From assembly GCA_034659475.1 (NCBI GenBank), contig JAYEHK010000155.1, positions 1 to 64,000 of the forward strand: a stretch of DNA of 64,000 nt. The letters are read 5' to 3'. The position numbers were made by a program, and so were the translations under genes. Origin of the DNA: JAYEHK01 sp034659475 (GTDB lineage Bacteria > Bacillota > Syntrophomonadia > Syntrophomonadales > Syntrophomonadaceae). Below are positions 19,056 through 26,626 of this stretch, piece after piece (the stretch's first letter is position 1; each line of letters begins with the position of its first letter). The notes beneath the pieces are model-generated. The model was given only the letters and a program-made list of their open reading frames with translations. It was not told the origin of the DNA and ran no database searches.

Positions 19056-19124
19056 AGGCAAAACCTCCTTATTACCGTTATCATACCATATTTTTTTGGA
19101 TTTATTCCCAGCCTTAACTCGAGA

Positions 19125-20063
19125 CTAAGCGCCGGTGCGCTCCCGCAGACGTTCCCATTTTTGATCGACATAGCTCTGGGCTTCTTCAATCATCCACTCA
19201 TTGCCCTTCTGAAACATATGGCGAAATCTGCCCTGAGGGCGGAGAAAGTCTTCCACCGGCAGCTTTTTCTTCGGTGTATAATTCAGACGCCACACACCCT
19301 TCTCTACTTCGTAAAGGGGCCAGACGCAGGTATCCACCGCCAGCTTAATGATCTCCGCAAGCTTTTCCATGGGATAGTCCCATCCGCGAGGACATGGGGA
19401 CAATACGTTCAAAAAGCAAGGTCCTTCCGTATAAATGGCTTTATGAGATTTGGTATGCAGATCCTTGAAATTGCCTATAGGGGCAGTCTGGGCTACATAA
19501 GGAATATGATGAGCAACCAAAATCTCAGTCAGATCTTTTTTATTCTGTTTCTTGCCCTGCTGTACAGAACCTATCGGCGTTGTCGTCGTGCGAGCAAAAG
19601 GAGGCGTTGAAGATGAACGCTGGATTCCGGTATTCATGTAAGCCTCGTTGTCATAGCAGACGTAGACCATGTCATGCCCGCGCTCCATCGCGCCTGACAG
19701 GGATTGAAAACCTATATCATAGGTTCCGCCATCACCTGCAAAAGTAATGAACTTAACGTTCCCATCCACCTTGCCACGGCGTTTCAAAGCGTTGTATGCT
19801 GCTTCCACTCCGGAACAGGTAGCCGCGGAGTTTTCAAAAGCAGAATGAATGTAACTGTCCATATAGGCAGTATAAGGATACATAAAGGTGGAGACCTCCA
19901 GACAACTGGTCGCATTCACCACCACTGCCCTGTCCTCTTCATCCAGGGCACGCAGAACCCCTGATACAACAACCCCGGCGCCACATCCTGCGCAAAGCCG
20001 ATGCCCTCCGGTGAGACGTACCGGCTTTTCCACTTCCCGTTTCAGGTTATATACCGTGCTCAT
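19125..20063 (-). CDS. porB: 2-oxoacid:ferredoxin oxidoreductase beta subunit
   Basis: 312 residues, the usual length. It carries the thiamine diphosphate site: CAGCGAG near 24-30, AGDGGTYDIG near 106-115 and DNEAYMNTGIQRS near 134-146. Cysteines in CxxC (24/27), TSC (about 52) and SPCPRG (about 222) match the ligands of the beta-subunit 4Fe-4S cluster. The complex decarboxylates a 2-oxoacid to acyl-CoA, passing electrons to ferredoxin, or runs in reverse. The ATG overlaps the porA stop by 4 nt. It is the fourth gene of a G-D-A-B operon under a T-box leader. Confidence 0.92.
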   Translation of the reverse strand: MSTVYNLKREVEKPVRLTGGHRLCAGCGAGVVVSGVLRALDEEDRAVVVNATSCLEVSTFMYPYTAYMDSYIHSAFENSAATCSGVEAAYNALKRRGKVDGNVKFITFAGDGGTYDIGFQSLSGAMERGHDMVYVCYDNEAYMNTGIQRSSSTPPFARTTTTPIGSVQQGKKQNKKDLTEILVAHHIPYVAQTAPIGNFKDLHTKSHKAIYTEGPCFLNVLSPCPRGWDYPMEKLAEIIKLAVDTCVWPLYEVEKGVWRLNYTPKKKLPVEDFLRPQGRFRHMFQKGNEWMIEEAQSYVDQKWERLRERTGA

Positions 20064-21250
20064 GCTCTCTCCTCCTTTGACCTCTGTCCCATATGGGTAT
20101 ATACCGGTCCTGTCTCGCCGGTTTCAGCTATATCCGCCAACCGGTCAAAGACTTTTTCAATATCCTCGGTCTTTACATCGCGGCCGCCCAGACCGTAAAC
20201 GATATTAATCAGATACGGGCGATTCTTCAGATCATACAAGGCACTGCGAGTCTCGGCAAATAACGGACCGCCATTTGCCGAAAAGCCCTCGGACTTGTCC
20301 ATGACAGCTACGGCCCTAGTACCTGCCAGCACATGGGCCAGTTCCTCACCCGGGAACGGGCGGAATACTCTGATCTTCACAAGTCCTGCCTTTACGCCAT
20401 CCTCCCGCAGTTTGTCAACAGCTGCTTTGGCCGTTCCGGCACTGGATCCAATCAAAACCACTGCAAACTCGGCATCCTCCATCCGATATTCTTCAAACAG
20501 GCCATAACGCCGTCCTGAAATCTTTTCAAAATCTGCAGCTACCTCAAGTATCCGTGCCTTGGCCGCCTTCATGGCCTCGGCCTGCATAACCTTGTGTTCC
20601 ATATAATAGGGACTGATGTCGTACGGTCCTACCGCCAGCGGATTTTCCTTTTTCAGCAGATAGTTTTCAGGGTGATATTCGCCGATAAACTCACGCACTG
20701 CATCCGTCTCCAAAAGCTCGATATTCTCTACGGCATGACTGGTAATGAAACCATCCATACAGGTCATCACCGGTAAGCGTATGCTCGCAGGCTCGCCGAT
20801 AGGCATGGCCATGAGAAAATTATCATAGGCCTCTTGATTATTTTCGGCATAGATTTGGATCCAACCGGTATCACGAGCTCCCATAGAATCGGAGTGGTCG
20901 TTGTTTATGTTAATGGGTCCTGAAAGGGCCCGGTTGACGCAGGCCAGTGCTATAGGCAGACGGCATGAAGCCGCCACGTACAAAAGCTCGTACATCAGTG
21001 CCAGTCCACAAGATGAAGTAGCGCTGATGGTTCTGGCTCCTGCAGCCTGCGCCGCAATGCACACAGACATTGAACTGTGTTCAGACTCCACGGTTACATA
21101 TTCAGTATCTACCTCGCCGTCGGCCACATAATTAGCGAAGTATTCAGGGATTTCTGTGGAGGGAGTGATCGGGAACGCTCCCATGACATCAGGATTTATC
21201 TGCTTCATGGCATAAGCTACAGCCTCGTTGCCGGAAATGCATTTGTTCAT
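20060..21250 (-). CDS. porA: 2-oxoacid:ferredoxin oxidoreductase alpha subunit
   Basis: 396 residues from the ATG at 21250, whose ATGA overlaps the porD stop. The open frame extends upstream into porD, but that part has no family similarity. The pyrimidine-binding domain carries GNEAVAYAMKQINPDVMGAFPITPSTE (about 6-32) and the EHS motif in VESEHSSMSV. A C-terminal transketolase-C-like domain begins near 260 (VVLIGSSAGTAKAAVDKLREDG). It pairs with porB to form the active site. Sequence by eye does not separate a pyruvate enzyme from a branched-chain (VOR-type) enzyme; the Ile-type T-box argues for a substrate tied to isoleucine or branched-chain metabolism. Confidence 0.92.
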   Translation of the reverse strand: MNKCISGNEAVAYAMKQINPDVMGAFPITPSTEIPEYFANYVADGEVDTEYVTVESEHSSMSVCIAAQAAGARTISATSSCGLALMYELLYVAASCRLPIALACVNRALSGPININNDHSDSMGARDTGWIQIYAENNQEAYDNFLMAMPIGEPASIRLPVMTCMDGFITSHAVENIELLETDAVREFIGEYHPENYLLKKENPLAVGPYDISPYYMEHKVMQAEAMKAAKARILEVAADFEKISGRRYGLFEEYRMEDAEFAVVLIGSSAGTAKAAVDKLREDGVKAGLVKIRVFRPFPGEELAHVLAGTRAVAVMDKSEGFSANGGPLFAETRSALYDLKNRPYLINIVYGLGGRDVKTEDIEKVFDRLADIAETGETGPVYTHMGQRSKEERA

Positions 21251-21555
21251 TTTACCGCACCTCCAGTCACCATTGTAATCGCATTGAAGGGACACACGTT
21301 CTCACAGATGCCGCAACCCTTGCAGTGCATATAGTCGAATTCCAGACGTTTCCCGTCCTTTACTGGAATGGCGCTGTCCGGGCAAAATGGAATACAAAGC
21401 ATACAGTGTTTACAGGCTTCCTCGTGAAAAATGGGCGTGTTGGTCCGCCAGGCACCCGTATTAAAATCCCTTGCGGTTCCCGGTTCATATATCTCTCCGC
21501 CGGGGGTCAGATCCTGCCAGGGAGTACGTTCATTGATATCCTTTGCATGAATCAT
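21247..21555 (-). CDS. porD: 2-oxoacid:ferredoxin oxidoreductase delta subunit (2[4Fe-4S])
   Basis: 102 residues. Two classic 4Fe-4S binding motifs are visible: CKHCMLCIPFCPDSAI (about 46-61) and CKGCGICENVCPFNAI (about 77-92). This is the ferredoxin-like subunit that wires the thiamine site to external ferredoxin. It starts at ATG overlapping the porG stop (ATGA) and ends overlapping porA, so the three are translationally coupled. The N-terminal 40 residues (IYEPGTARDFNTGAWRT) match the usual delta-subunit extension. Confidence 0.93.
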   Translation of the reverse strand: MIHAKDINERTPWQDLTPGGEIYEPGTARDFNTGAWRTNTPIFHEEACKHCMLCIPFCPDSAIPVKDGKRLEFDYMHCKGCGICENVCPFNAITMVTGGAVK

Positions 21556-22136
21556 CCTATCTGCACCTCCTCCATGGATTTTTTCAGTGTTGCCATGTTC
21601 CCCTCGATAACCTGTGGCTTGTCTGCAAATTTATGTTGAAAGGATTCTTCTATATGCGCTAAAAAAGGCTCGGTTTCCAAAACGCCGCTCACCTTGACCA
21701 CTGCGGCCAGCATAGGGGTATTGGGAAAGTTTCGGCCCAGAATTTCTTCCGAAATACGGCGGGCATCTATGGTGCAGACTTTTCCCATCCATCCCCGCAG
21801 CCTGGGACGCATCTCGCTGGGAGAGCCGGTCGTGTTAATGATGATCGCACCGTCTTCTTTCAGTCCTCCGGTAACATCTACGCTGTCCAGCAGACTGTCA
21901 TCTACCACAACCACATAGTCCGGATAGTATATATTGGAATGGATATTACAGCGTTTTTCACTAATGCGATTATAAGCCGTAATAGGGGCTCCCATACGTT
22001 CCGGTCCATACTCCGGAAATCCCTGCACGAATTTCCCTTCTAAGCCAGCCACATCTGCCAACAGCAGACAGGCCGTCTTGGCTCCCTGTCCACCCCGGCC
22101 ATGCCAGCGAATTTCTACCATATCATTTGTTGCCAT
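21552..22136 (-). CDS. porG: 2-oxoacid:ferredoxin oxidoreductase gamma subunit
   Basis: 194 residues with the family signature IRWHGRGGQGAKTACLLLAD (about 9-28), followed by FVQGFPEYGPERMGAP and a Rossmann-like core (YVVVVDDSLLDSVDV). The gamma subunit contributes to coenzyme A and substrate binding in four-subunit enzymes. First gene of the operon, with GGAGGGAG 6-7 nt before the ATG. The T-box terminator ends about 35 nt upstream, so its expression should follow the charging state of the cognate tRNA. Confidence 0.92.
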   Translation of the reverse strand: MATNDMVEIRWHGRGGQGAKTACLLLADVAGLEGKFVQGFPEYGPERMGAPITAYNRISEKRCNIHSNIYYPDYVVVVDDSLLDSVDVTGGLKEDGAIIINTTGSPSEMRPRLRGWMGKVCTIDARRISEEILGRNFPNTPMLAAVVKVSGVLETEPFLAHIEESFQHKFADKPQVIEGNMATLKKSMEEVQIG

Positions 22137-22169
22137 TGCTTCTCCCTCCAGTCATTATGATTCATAAAT

Positions 22170-22428
22170 AAAAAAGCTTCCGTCCCACAAAGGGACGAAA
22201 GCCTGAAAGACATTCGCTATACCACCCACTGAATACAAGCATACTATCATATGCGTTCCCTGTGACGGGGAAAACCGTCGGAGCCTACTGGATTATATCG
22301 TTCGGTCCGCAGCTCAGGAGTGATTTTCGGGTTCAAACTACTGGTACCGGGCTTGCACCACCCCCGGCTCGCTGAAACGTTCGGCTGAAACGTACTCTCT
22401 CCGTCAATGCCTTTAAGATTTTTAAATT
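22170..22428 (-). ncRNA. T-box riboswitch, probable Ile specifier (ATC)
   Basis: Read on the minus strand. The stem I apical part CCGGGGGTGGTGCAAGCCCGG (22342-22362) has the standard T-box form. The specifier region reads GAAAATCACTCCTGAG (about 22315-22330), where ATC precedes ACTCCTGAG as in Ile leaders. The T-box core GGGTGGTATAGCG lies at about 22213-22226. The terminator stem GCTTTCGTCCC/GGGACGGAAGC with a TTTTTT tail is at 22171-22202. Uncharged tRNA-Ile would allow read-through into porGDAB. The specifier was assigned by alignment by eye. Confidence 0.88.
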
Positions 22429-22435
22429 ATAAATA

Positions 22436-22464
22436 ACTATACCCACTTGACCGTGTTTTGTCAA
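22436..22464 (-). promoter_or_regulatory. sigma-A promoter of the T-box/porGDAB operon
   Basis: TTGACA (22464-22459), a 17-nt spacer and TATAGT (22441-22436), just upstream of the T-box RNA. Confidence 0.8.
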
Positions 22465-22510
22465 TCACTGTTTCTGATTTTCAAGTAATTACAAAATCGC
22501 AAAATACAGG

Positions 22511-22538
22511 AGATAGCAGGTGAACCATCTCCATATCT
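22511..22538. repeat. variable-stem hairpin, GTGAACCATC core
   Basis: AGATA/TATCT arms enclose GCAGGTGAACCATCTCCA. A member of the hairpin family. Bases 22540-22713 show no gene. Confidence 0.4.
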
Positions 22539-22713
22539 TTACCCTGTCTTTACAGAAAAAGAAAACCTCCCCAACCGAACTCCAAAGAGTTCAGCATATT
22601 GAAGAGGCAATGTTAATTTCTATGTAGAAATAGCCTGTACAATCACAAACTGATTTTTCCAGCTGTTTACTGTGCAAGGGAACTTCTTGACTATAATCTG
22701 TCAGTTGTTATGG

Positions 22714-23118
22714 TTAAGCAACTAAGTCCTCGTGGCCAGCTTCTTTAAGAGCTTCAGTATATAGCTTGTAGACAGGTTTTAGATTCGGCACCAGTTTCAG
22801 CATATCGGTTACAGCGCCCTGAGTTTTTATTTTCCCCTGGAAGGTGGCCATCATTAAATTGATTTTGCCTTGCCAGAATTTGTTGAAAATATCATCGTTT
22901 TGAATTGATGTACAGTCTATCTTGATATCTGTTGGGCCGTATATAGCCTCTATTTTCCCATATAAATTCAAGGTAATGAAAGCATCCAGGTTAGGAACAC
23001 TCAGTGCAACAGCTATGTTGGCACCAGACAGTTTTTTCTTCAATTCCTGATTATTTTGTACTTTGTCCATCATTATTCTAAAAACATCATAAATCTCTTC
23101 TGCATTTTTATACGCCAT
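22714..23118 (-). CDS. SCP2 sterol-transfer-domain protein
   Basis: 134 residues from the ATG at 23118, with AAGGAGTG about 5 nt upstream; an in-frame GTG at 23127 lies inside that ribosome site. The sequence fits a single SCP2 domain: an N-terminal helix pair (VFRIMMDKVQNNQELKKKL), the strand set VALSVPNLDAFITLNLYGKIEAIYG and DIKIDCTSIQNDDIFNKFWQGKIN, then GKIKTQGAVTDMLKLVP. Stand-alone bacterial SCP2 proteins bind lipid-like ligands; the ligand is unknown. It is transcribed alone, away from the T-box operon in front of it, and shows no membrane or export signal. Confidence 0.8.
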   Translation of the reverse strand: MAYKNAEEIYDVFRIMMDKVQNNQELKKKLSGANIAVALSVPNLDAFITLNLYGKIEAIYGPTDIKIDCTSIQNDDIFNKFWQGKINLMMATFQGKIKTQGAVTDMLKLVPNLKPVYKLYTEALKEAGHEDLVA

Positions 23119-23254
23119 GTTAAACACTCCTTATTTTTTTGTTTTATATTCATTTCGCAAATTGCAAATAAGTTCTAGCGAACGATTTTGGTGCACCTGT
23201 TAGATATAATTTAATATCATTTTGTGTTCCTTGTAAAATTAGTTATTCTTAATA

Positions 23255-23472
23255 TTATAATAAGTAGGGACCTATACCAGCGCCAACAGAGAATGTCTCC
23301 ACTGTCACGCAATGTCCCTTTTTCACCCTTGCTACTATTCCTCGATTAACCTCAAAATGAGATGCAATATGACGGATTGATAAACTGTAGTTATTTCGTA
23401 GTTTGTTAATAATCTCGTTTCTTAATCCAGCATTATTCTCTATACAAAATAGTTCAGTATGTAGCTTTTATT
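23255..23472 (-). pseudogene. RAYT transposase C-terminal HTH remnant, second copy
   Basis: A minus-strand frame with no proper start reads NNAGLRNEIINKLRNNYSLS, then IRHIASHFEVNRGIVARVKKG, before ending at 23255. The pattern SIRHIASHFEVNRGIV aligns with SIRQLARLTGVSKGII of the relic at 1337-1540. A stop lies immediately upstream in frame. No Y1 catalytic motif is present. Bases 23119-23254 and 23473-23527 hold nothing else I can identify. Confidence 0.5.
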
Positions 23473-23527
23473 AAGCAGAATCCTGGATTTCTAATAGAAT
23501 TAAGCCAGAATGCACCGCCCGATTTTT

Positions 23528-24934
23528 CTATTTATCTGAATAAAAGAATACCGTGAGATTTCCTTCGTCCGCAATCACACCGTATTCATATCCATGAAGC
23601 TCCAGAACGTTTTTGACGATGCTCAGTCCCAACCCGTGACCGCCCATACCGCGGTTACGGGATTTTTCGCTTCTGTAATAGCGTTCAAACATTCGAGCGG
23701 CATCGCCCCGGGGAACATCCACGCCCGAGTTCGTAACAGACACCTTGCATCGATCTCTTTCAGCTTCAGCCATGACCGTGATTTCAGCTCCGTTGGAGGA
23801 GTATTGGATTGCATTGCTCAGAAGGTTTATCATAACTCTCTTCATTTTTTCGTAGTCGGCATTAACATTGAGTTCCGTTGTTTCCACTATCAGTGACATA
23901 GATCTGTCAATTATCTGGGCTCTGAATTTGTCGGCAGTGTTTTTGATTAAATCGGAAATATCAAAGTCTCTTTTATTTAATCCGTAATTCCCGCTTTCAA
24001 GTCTTGTAAGCTCAAGTGTATTCCGCACAAGCTCATCAAGACCGTCAACCTCATCTGAGATCGCGTTCAGATAATATTCGGCGGGCTTGCTTCCCACGCC
24101 GTCATTCAGAACTTCAATAAATCCGGAGATAATACCCAGAGGCGTTTTGAATTCGTGGGACATATCCATAAGCAGATCGCGCATTCTTTCCTCGTCGCTG
24201 GCCTTTGTCAGTGCATATTCGTCCAGCTGTTTGTTTTTGTCTTCAAGCTTTGCAATAGATTCGGAAAGATTTTTGGAAATCATATTTATGTTGTCCGACA
24301 GCTCTTCAAGTTCGTCTCCGGTGTGAATGGATGTAGAAATTGAAAAATCCTCATTTGCAATTGCCCCGGCACTGCGGTTAAGCTGCAGCAGGGGTTTGGT
24401 GAACCAGCGCGAATAGATAAGTGACAGCACGATAATCAGCAAAATCTGCAGTGCAAAAATATAATAATAGTATCGGCTCACAAATTTAAACGGTCGTCCC
24501 AGTTCCTGAATTTCAAAAATGGTAATCGCGTTGATGTCTGTTCCGTCAAGCCTTGCTATAAGTACTGAATAATGAACGCCGGATTCCTCATCGGTAAAAT
24601 CGTATTCTGTGCTGTTGCTGTACAAATTTGAATGGAGTTCATTCCTCACAGTATCAAGCTCATCTTCAATAAGTACGTTGCCTATTTCGTTAAACAGCCG
24701 CGTTGCCCGGTAACGCGAAACACCGCTGCTGCGGTTATGCCCCGTCAGAGCTTCACATGTACCGCTTATTGTCCTTGTGATGCCAATTTGCTTGTAATAG
24801 TGCTCATATATCGCCTGGGAATAATCGCTGAAATATTCATAACCTTCGCCTGCAATTTTCAAGCCGAGATAATATTCGGTGCCAGGCATTTGCATACAGT
24901 CAACAAATCCTGTATTCAAGCCATTTCTTGACAC
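23528..24934 (-). CDS. sensor histidine kinase (HisKA/HATPase), possibly N-terminally truncated
   Basis: 468 residues from a GTG start. There is an extracellular-like sensor region (about 1-160), one membrane helix (YYYIFALQILLIIVLSLIY, about 155-174), HAMP (about 175-230), HisKA with MDMSHEFKTPLG (about 251-262), the N box NLLSNAIQYS (about 366-375) and the G box GGHGLGLSIV (about 436-445). A first membrane helix, normal before such a sensor region, is absent, and no ribosome site precedes the GTG. The in-frame sequence before it (SVVYIDYLLHKIKV) lacks a start codon up to a stop. No response regulator is adjacent. The gene may have lost its 5' end and its partner. Confidence 0.78.
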   Translation of the reverse strand: MSRNGLNTGFVDCMQMPGTEYYLGLKIAGEGYEYFSDYSQAIYEHYYKQIGITRTISGTCEALTGHNRSSGVSRYRATRLFNEIGNVLIEDELDTVRNELHSNLYSNSTEYDFTDEESGVHYSVLIARLDGTDINAITIFEIQELGRPFKFVSRYYYYIFALQILLIIVLSLIYSRWFTKPLLQLNRSAGAIANEDFSISTSIHTGDELEELSDNINMISKNLSESIAKLEDKNKQLDEYALTKASDEERMRDLLMDMSHEFKTPLGIISGFIEVLNDGVGSKPAEYYLNAISDEVDGLDELVRNTLELTRLESGNYGLNKRDFDISDLIKNTADKFRAQIIDRSMSLIVETTELNVNADYEKMKRVMINLLSNAIQYSSNGAEITVMAEAERDRCKVSVTNSGVDVPRGDAARMFERYYRSEKSRNRGMGGHGLGLSIVKNVLELHGYEYGVIADEGNLTVFFYSDK

Positions 24935-24987
24935 CGTGTTTGTTACCTTAATCTTGTGTAAGAGATAGTCAATATAGACAACAGAGA

Positions 24988-26283
24988 CTAACTTTCTTGA
25001 AATGCAGCAATATTCCTATCCGTAAATCTCAATGTTTCGATGTTTCTCAATTCTGCAGCGCCGTCTCTGCCGATTACCGTATCATTTACAGTTATGCCGT
25101 TTGAAGTGCTTTCTATCTTGTATTCATCTGACGAACCACGGAATTGAACGGTATCGTTTCCGCCCCGGCCATCGATTTTGTTGCTGCCGCTGTTACCCAT
25201 CAGCACATTGTCGAGGTCGTTTGCAGTAATATTGCTGTCGTTTGCACCCTGTAGCGCTATGCACTGCAAATACTGTGATTTTGCAGTATAGGGCAATGTT
25301 TTGTCATATTCCATTATGAAATCGCCTGTAAAAGAGGGATCGACTCGCATCATCCGGGTAATATTTTCCGTTAGGAAGCTTTCCAGCGCGGCTTTTCCAA
25401 CGGGATCTTTACGGGCAATTTCCGCTCGGTTTTTTGCGACATAACTGCCCCACATACTGCCTTCGCCCTCGGTCCATGGCTCCCAAATTCCGTAATAGCA
25501 GTCGATAACAGCAGCGATATATTCCTGTTCCAGTGAACCTTCCTTCTCCCATTCCCTGGCCAACCGTCCTGCTTTAAGCGCCCAAAGCCCCTTTTCGCCC
25601 CAATCTTTACTGTCCCCGGGGGAAGCGTTTATCATTGCATTGGCTATTATTTGGGTTATTTCAGGTGCTGCTCCGGGATTTTGCGTTGTGCCTATGCCAT
25701 TATCATGCACCAGGTGAAATATTTCCTCAAAGGATGCGTCGCGATGAGTAAAATCACAGTCTATATACCACTTGGAACCAACGTTGGCAATTTCCGCATA
25801 ATTAAGATTCTGACCGAGTGTCATGGCCGCCAAGGGCGTTTTACCGTCACGGTCGGCACCGTTCGGAAGAATCAACACGGCATTTTTTTCCGCCATTCTG
25901 TTTGCAATTTCGTTTTTATCGATTTTATCGGTGCTTGTCAGATAGAAGCTTAGCATATCATAGGCGTAAAGCAACTGTTCATCATTTACTTCATTCATTG
26001 CCAGAAGACAAATGGGCTTTCCGTTCGGTGCCGTATAATTAATATATTTGCTGTAATATTTTTCAGCTGTACCGCCAAGCTCGTCTGTACTTCTCACAAT
26101 GTCATACTCGTCGGCATAGTCCTCGTAATCAGGGTTGGTAATCTTCTGTGATGCCTTCCAGTCAGGCACTGTAAGCTCGTCAGCAGGTACTTTTGTGAAC
26201 CCTGGATTTAAAATCTTCCACCCCAGGATACACAAAGCAAGCATAAAAACCACCGCAAGAATACCGGCAATTACTTTTCTCAT
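24988..26283 (-). CDS. membrane-anchored protein with RTX-like C-terminal repeat, function unknown
   Basis: 431 residues from the ATG at 26283, which follows AAGGAGG by 6 nt; an upstream in-frame ATG would read through this ribosome site. One N-terminal membrane helix (VIAGILAVVFMLALCILGW, about 4-22) suggests an outward-facing anchored protein. The middle region has YIDCDFTHRDASFEEIFHLVHDNGIG (about 185-210), resembling a zinc-protease helix in which HExxH is replaced by EEIFH. Near the C-terminus, NVLMGNSGSNKIDGRGGNDTV (about 355-375) matches hemolysin-type calcium-binding repeats. It ends 54 bp before the kinase gene on the same strand. No family name can be given. Confidence 0.65.
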   Translation of the reverse strand: MRKVIAGILAVVFMLALCILGWKILNPGFTKVPADELTVPDWKASQKITNPDYEDYADEYDIVRSTDELGGTAEKYYSKYINYTAPNGKPICLLAMNEVNDEQLLYAYDMLSFYLTSTDKIDKNEIANRMAEKNAVLILPNGADRDGKTPLAAMTLGQNLNYAEIANVGSKWYIDCDFTHRDASFEEIFHLVHDNGIGTTQNPGAAPEITQIIANAMINASPGDSKDWGEKGLWALKAGRLAREWEKEGSLEQEYIAAVIDCYYGIWEPWTEGEGSMWGSYVAKNRAEIARKDPVGKAALESFLTENITRMMRVDPSFTGDFIMEYDKTLPYTAKSQYLQCIALQGANDSNITANDLDNVLMGNSGSNKIDGRGGNDTVQFRGSSDEYKIESTSNGITVNDTVIGRDGAAELRNIETLRFTDRNIAAFQES

Positions 26284-26410
26284 ATTGTTTAGCCTCCTTG
26301 TTTTTTCTGTTTTCATAATGAAAGTATAAGTCCTCTGTGTATCCTCCGCGTACCCATTTTAGATTTTTGCGAAAAAATCAGGCGATGCTACGATGCACCT
26401 CCCCGGAAGC

Positions 26411-26426
26411 AAAAGGGACGTCCCTT
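26411..26426. repeat. palindrome with GGGACGTCCC core
   Basis: AAAAGGGACGTCCCTTTT, a perfect palindrome with extra flanking complementarity (GCAAAAG/CTTTTTG). It is related in core sequence to the hairpin family. Confidence 0.45.
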
Positions 26427-26515
26427 TTTGTTTTATCCAAAAGCATAAAAGAACAGATAGTTTTCCACTCGCTCTTGTAATATTTATTTGGTGGAAACCG
26501 GGGAGCAGACAGGTG

Positions 26516-26538
26516 GACAGATGAACCATCCCCCTGTC
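26516..26538. repeat. variable-stem hairpin, TGAACCATCCCC core
   Basis: GACAG/CTGTC arms around ATGAACCATCCCC. The stem is the same as in the right-end hairpin of the mini-RAYT element at 1532-1554. Confidence 0.55.
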
Positions 26539-26550
26539 TGTATGTGTTAT

Positions 26551-26577
26551 GTTACAAAAAGAACGTCCCGGTGTAAC
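26551..26577. repeat. variable-stem hairpin, GAACGTCCC core
   Basis: GTTACA/TGTAAC arms around AAAAGAACGTCCCGG. It lies 12 bp from the previous hairpin. These repeats fill the space 26284-26626, where I see no other gene. Confidence 0.55.
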
Positions 26578-26626
26578 GCGCCGGTATGGTATGATTTATA
26601 GAAAACCAAATGAAAGGATGATTCTG

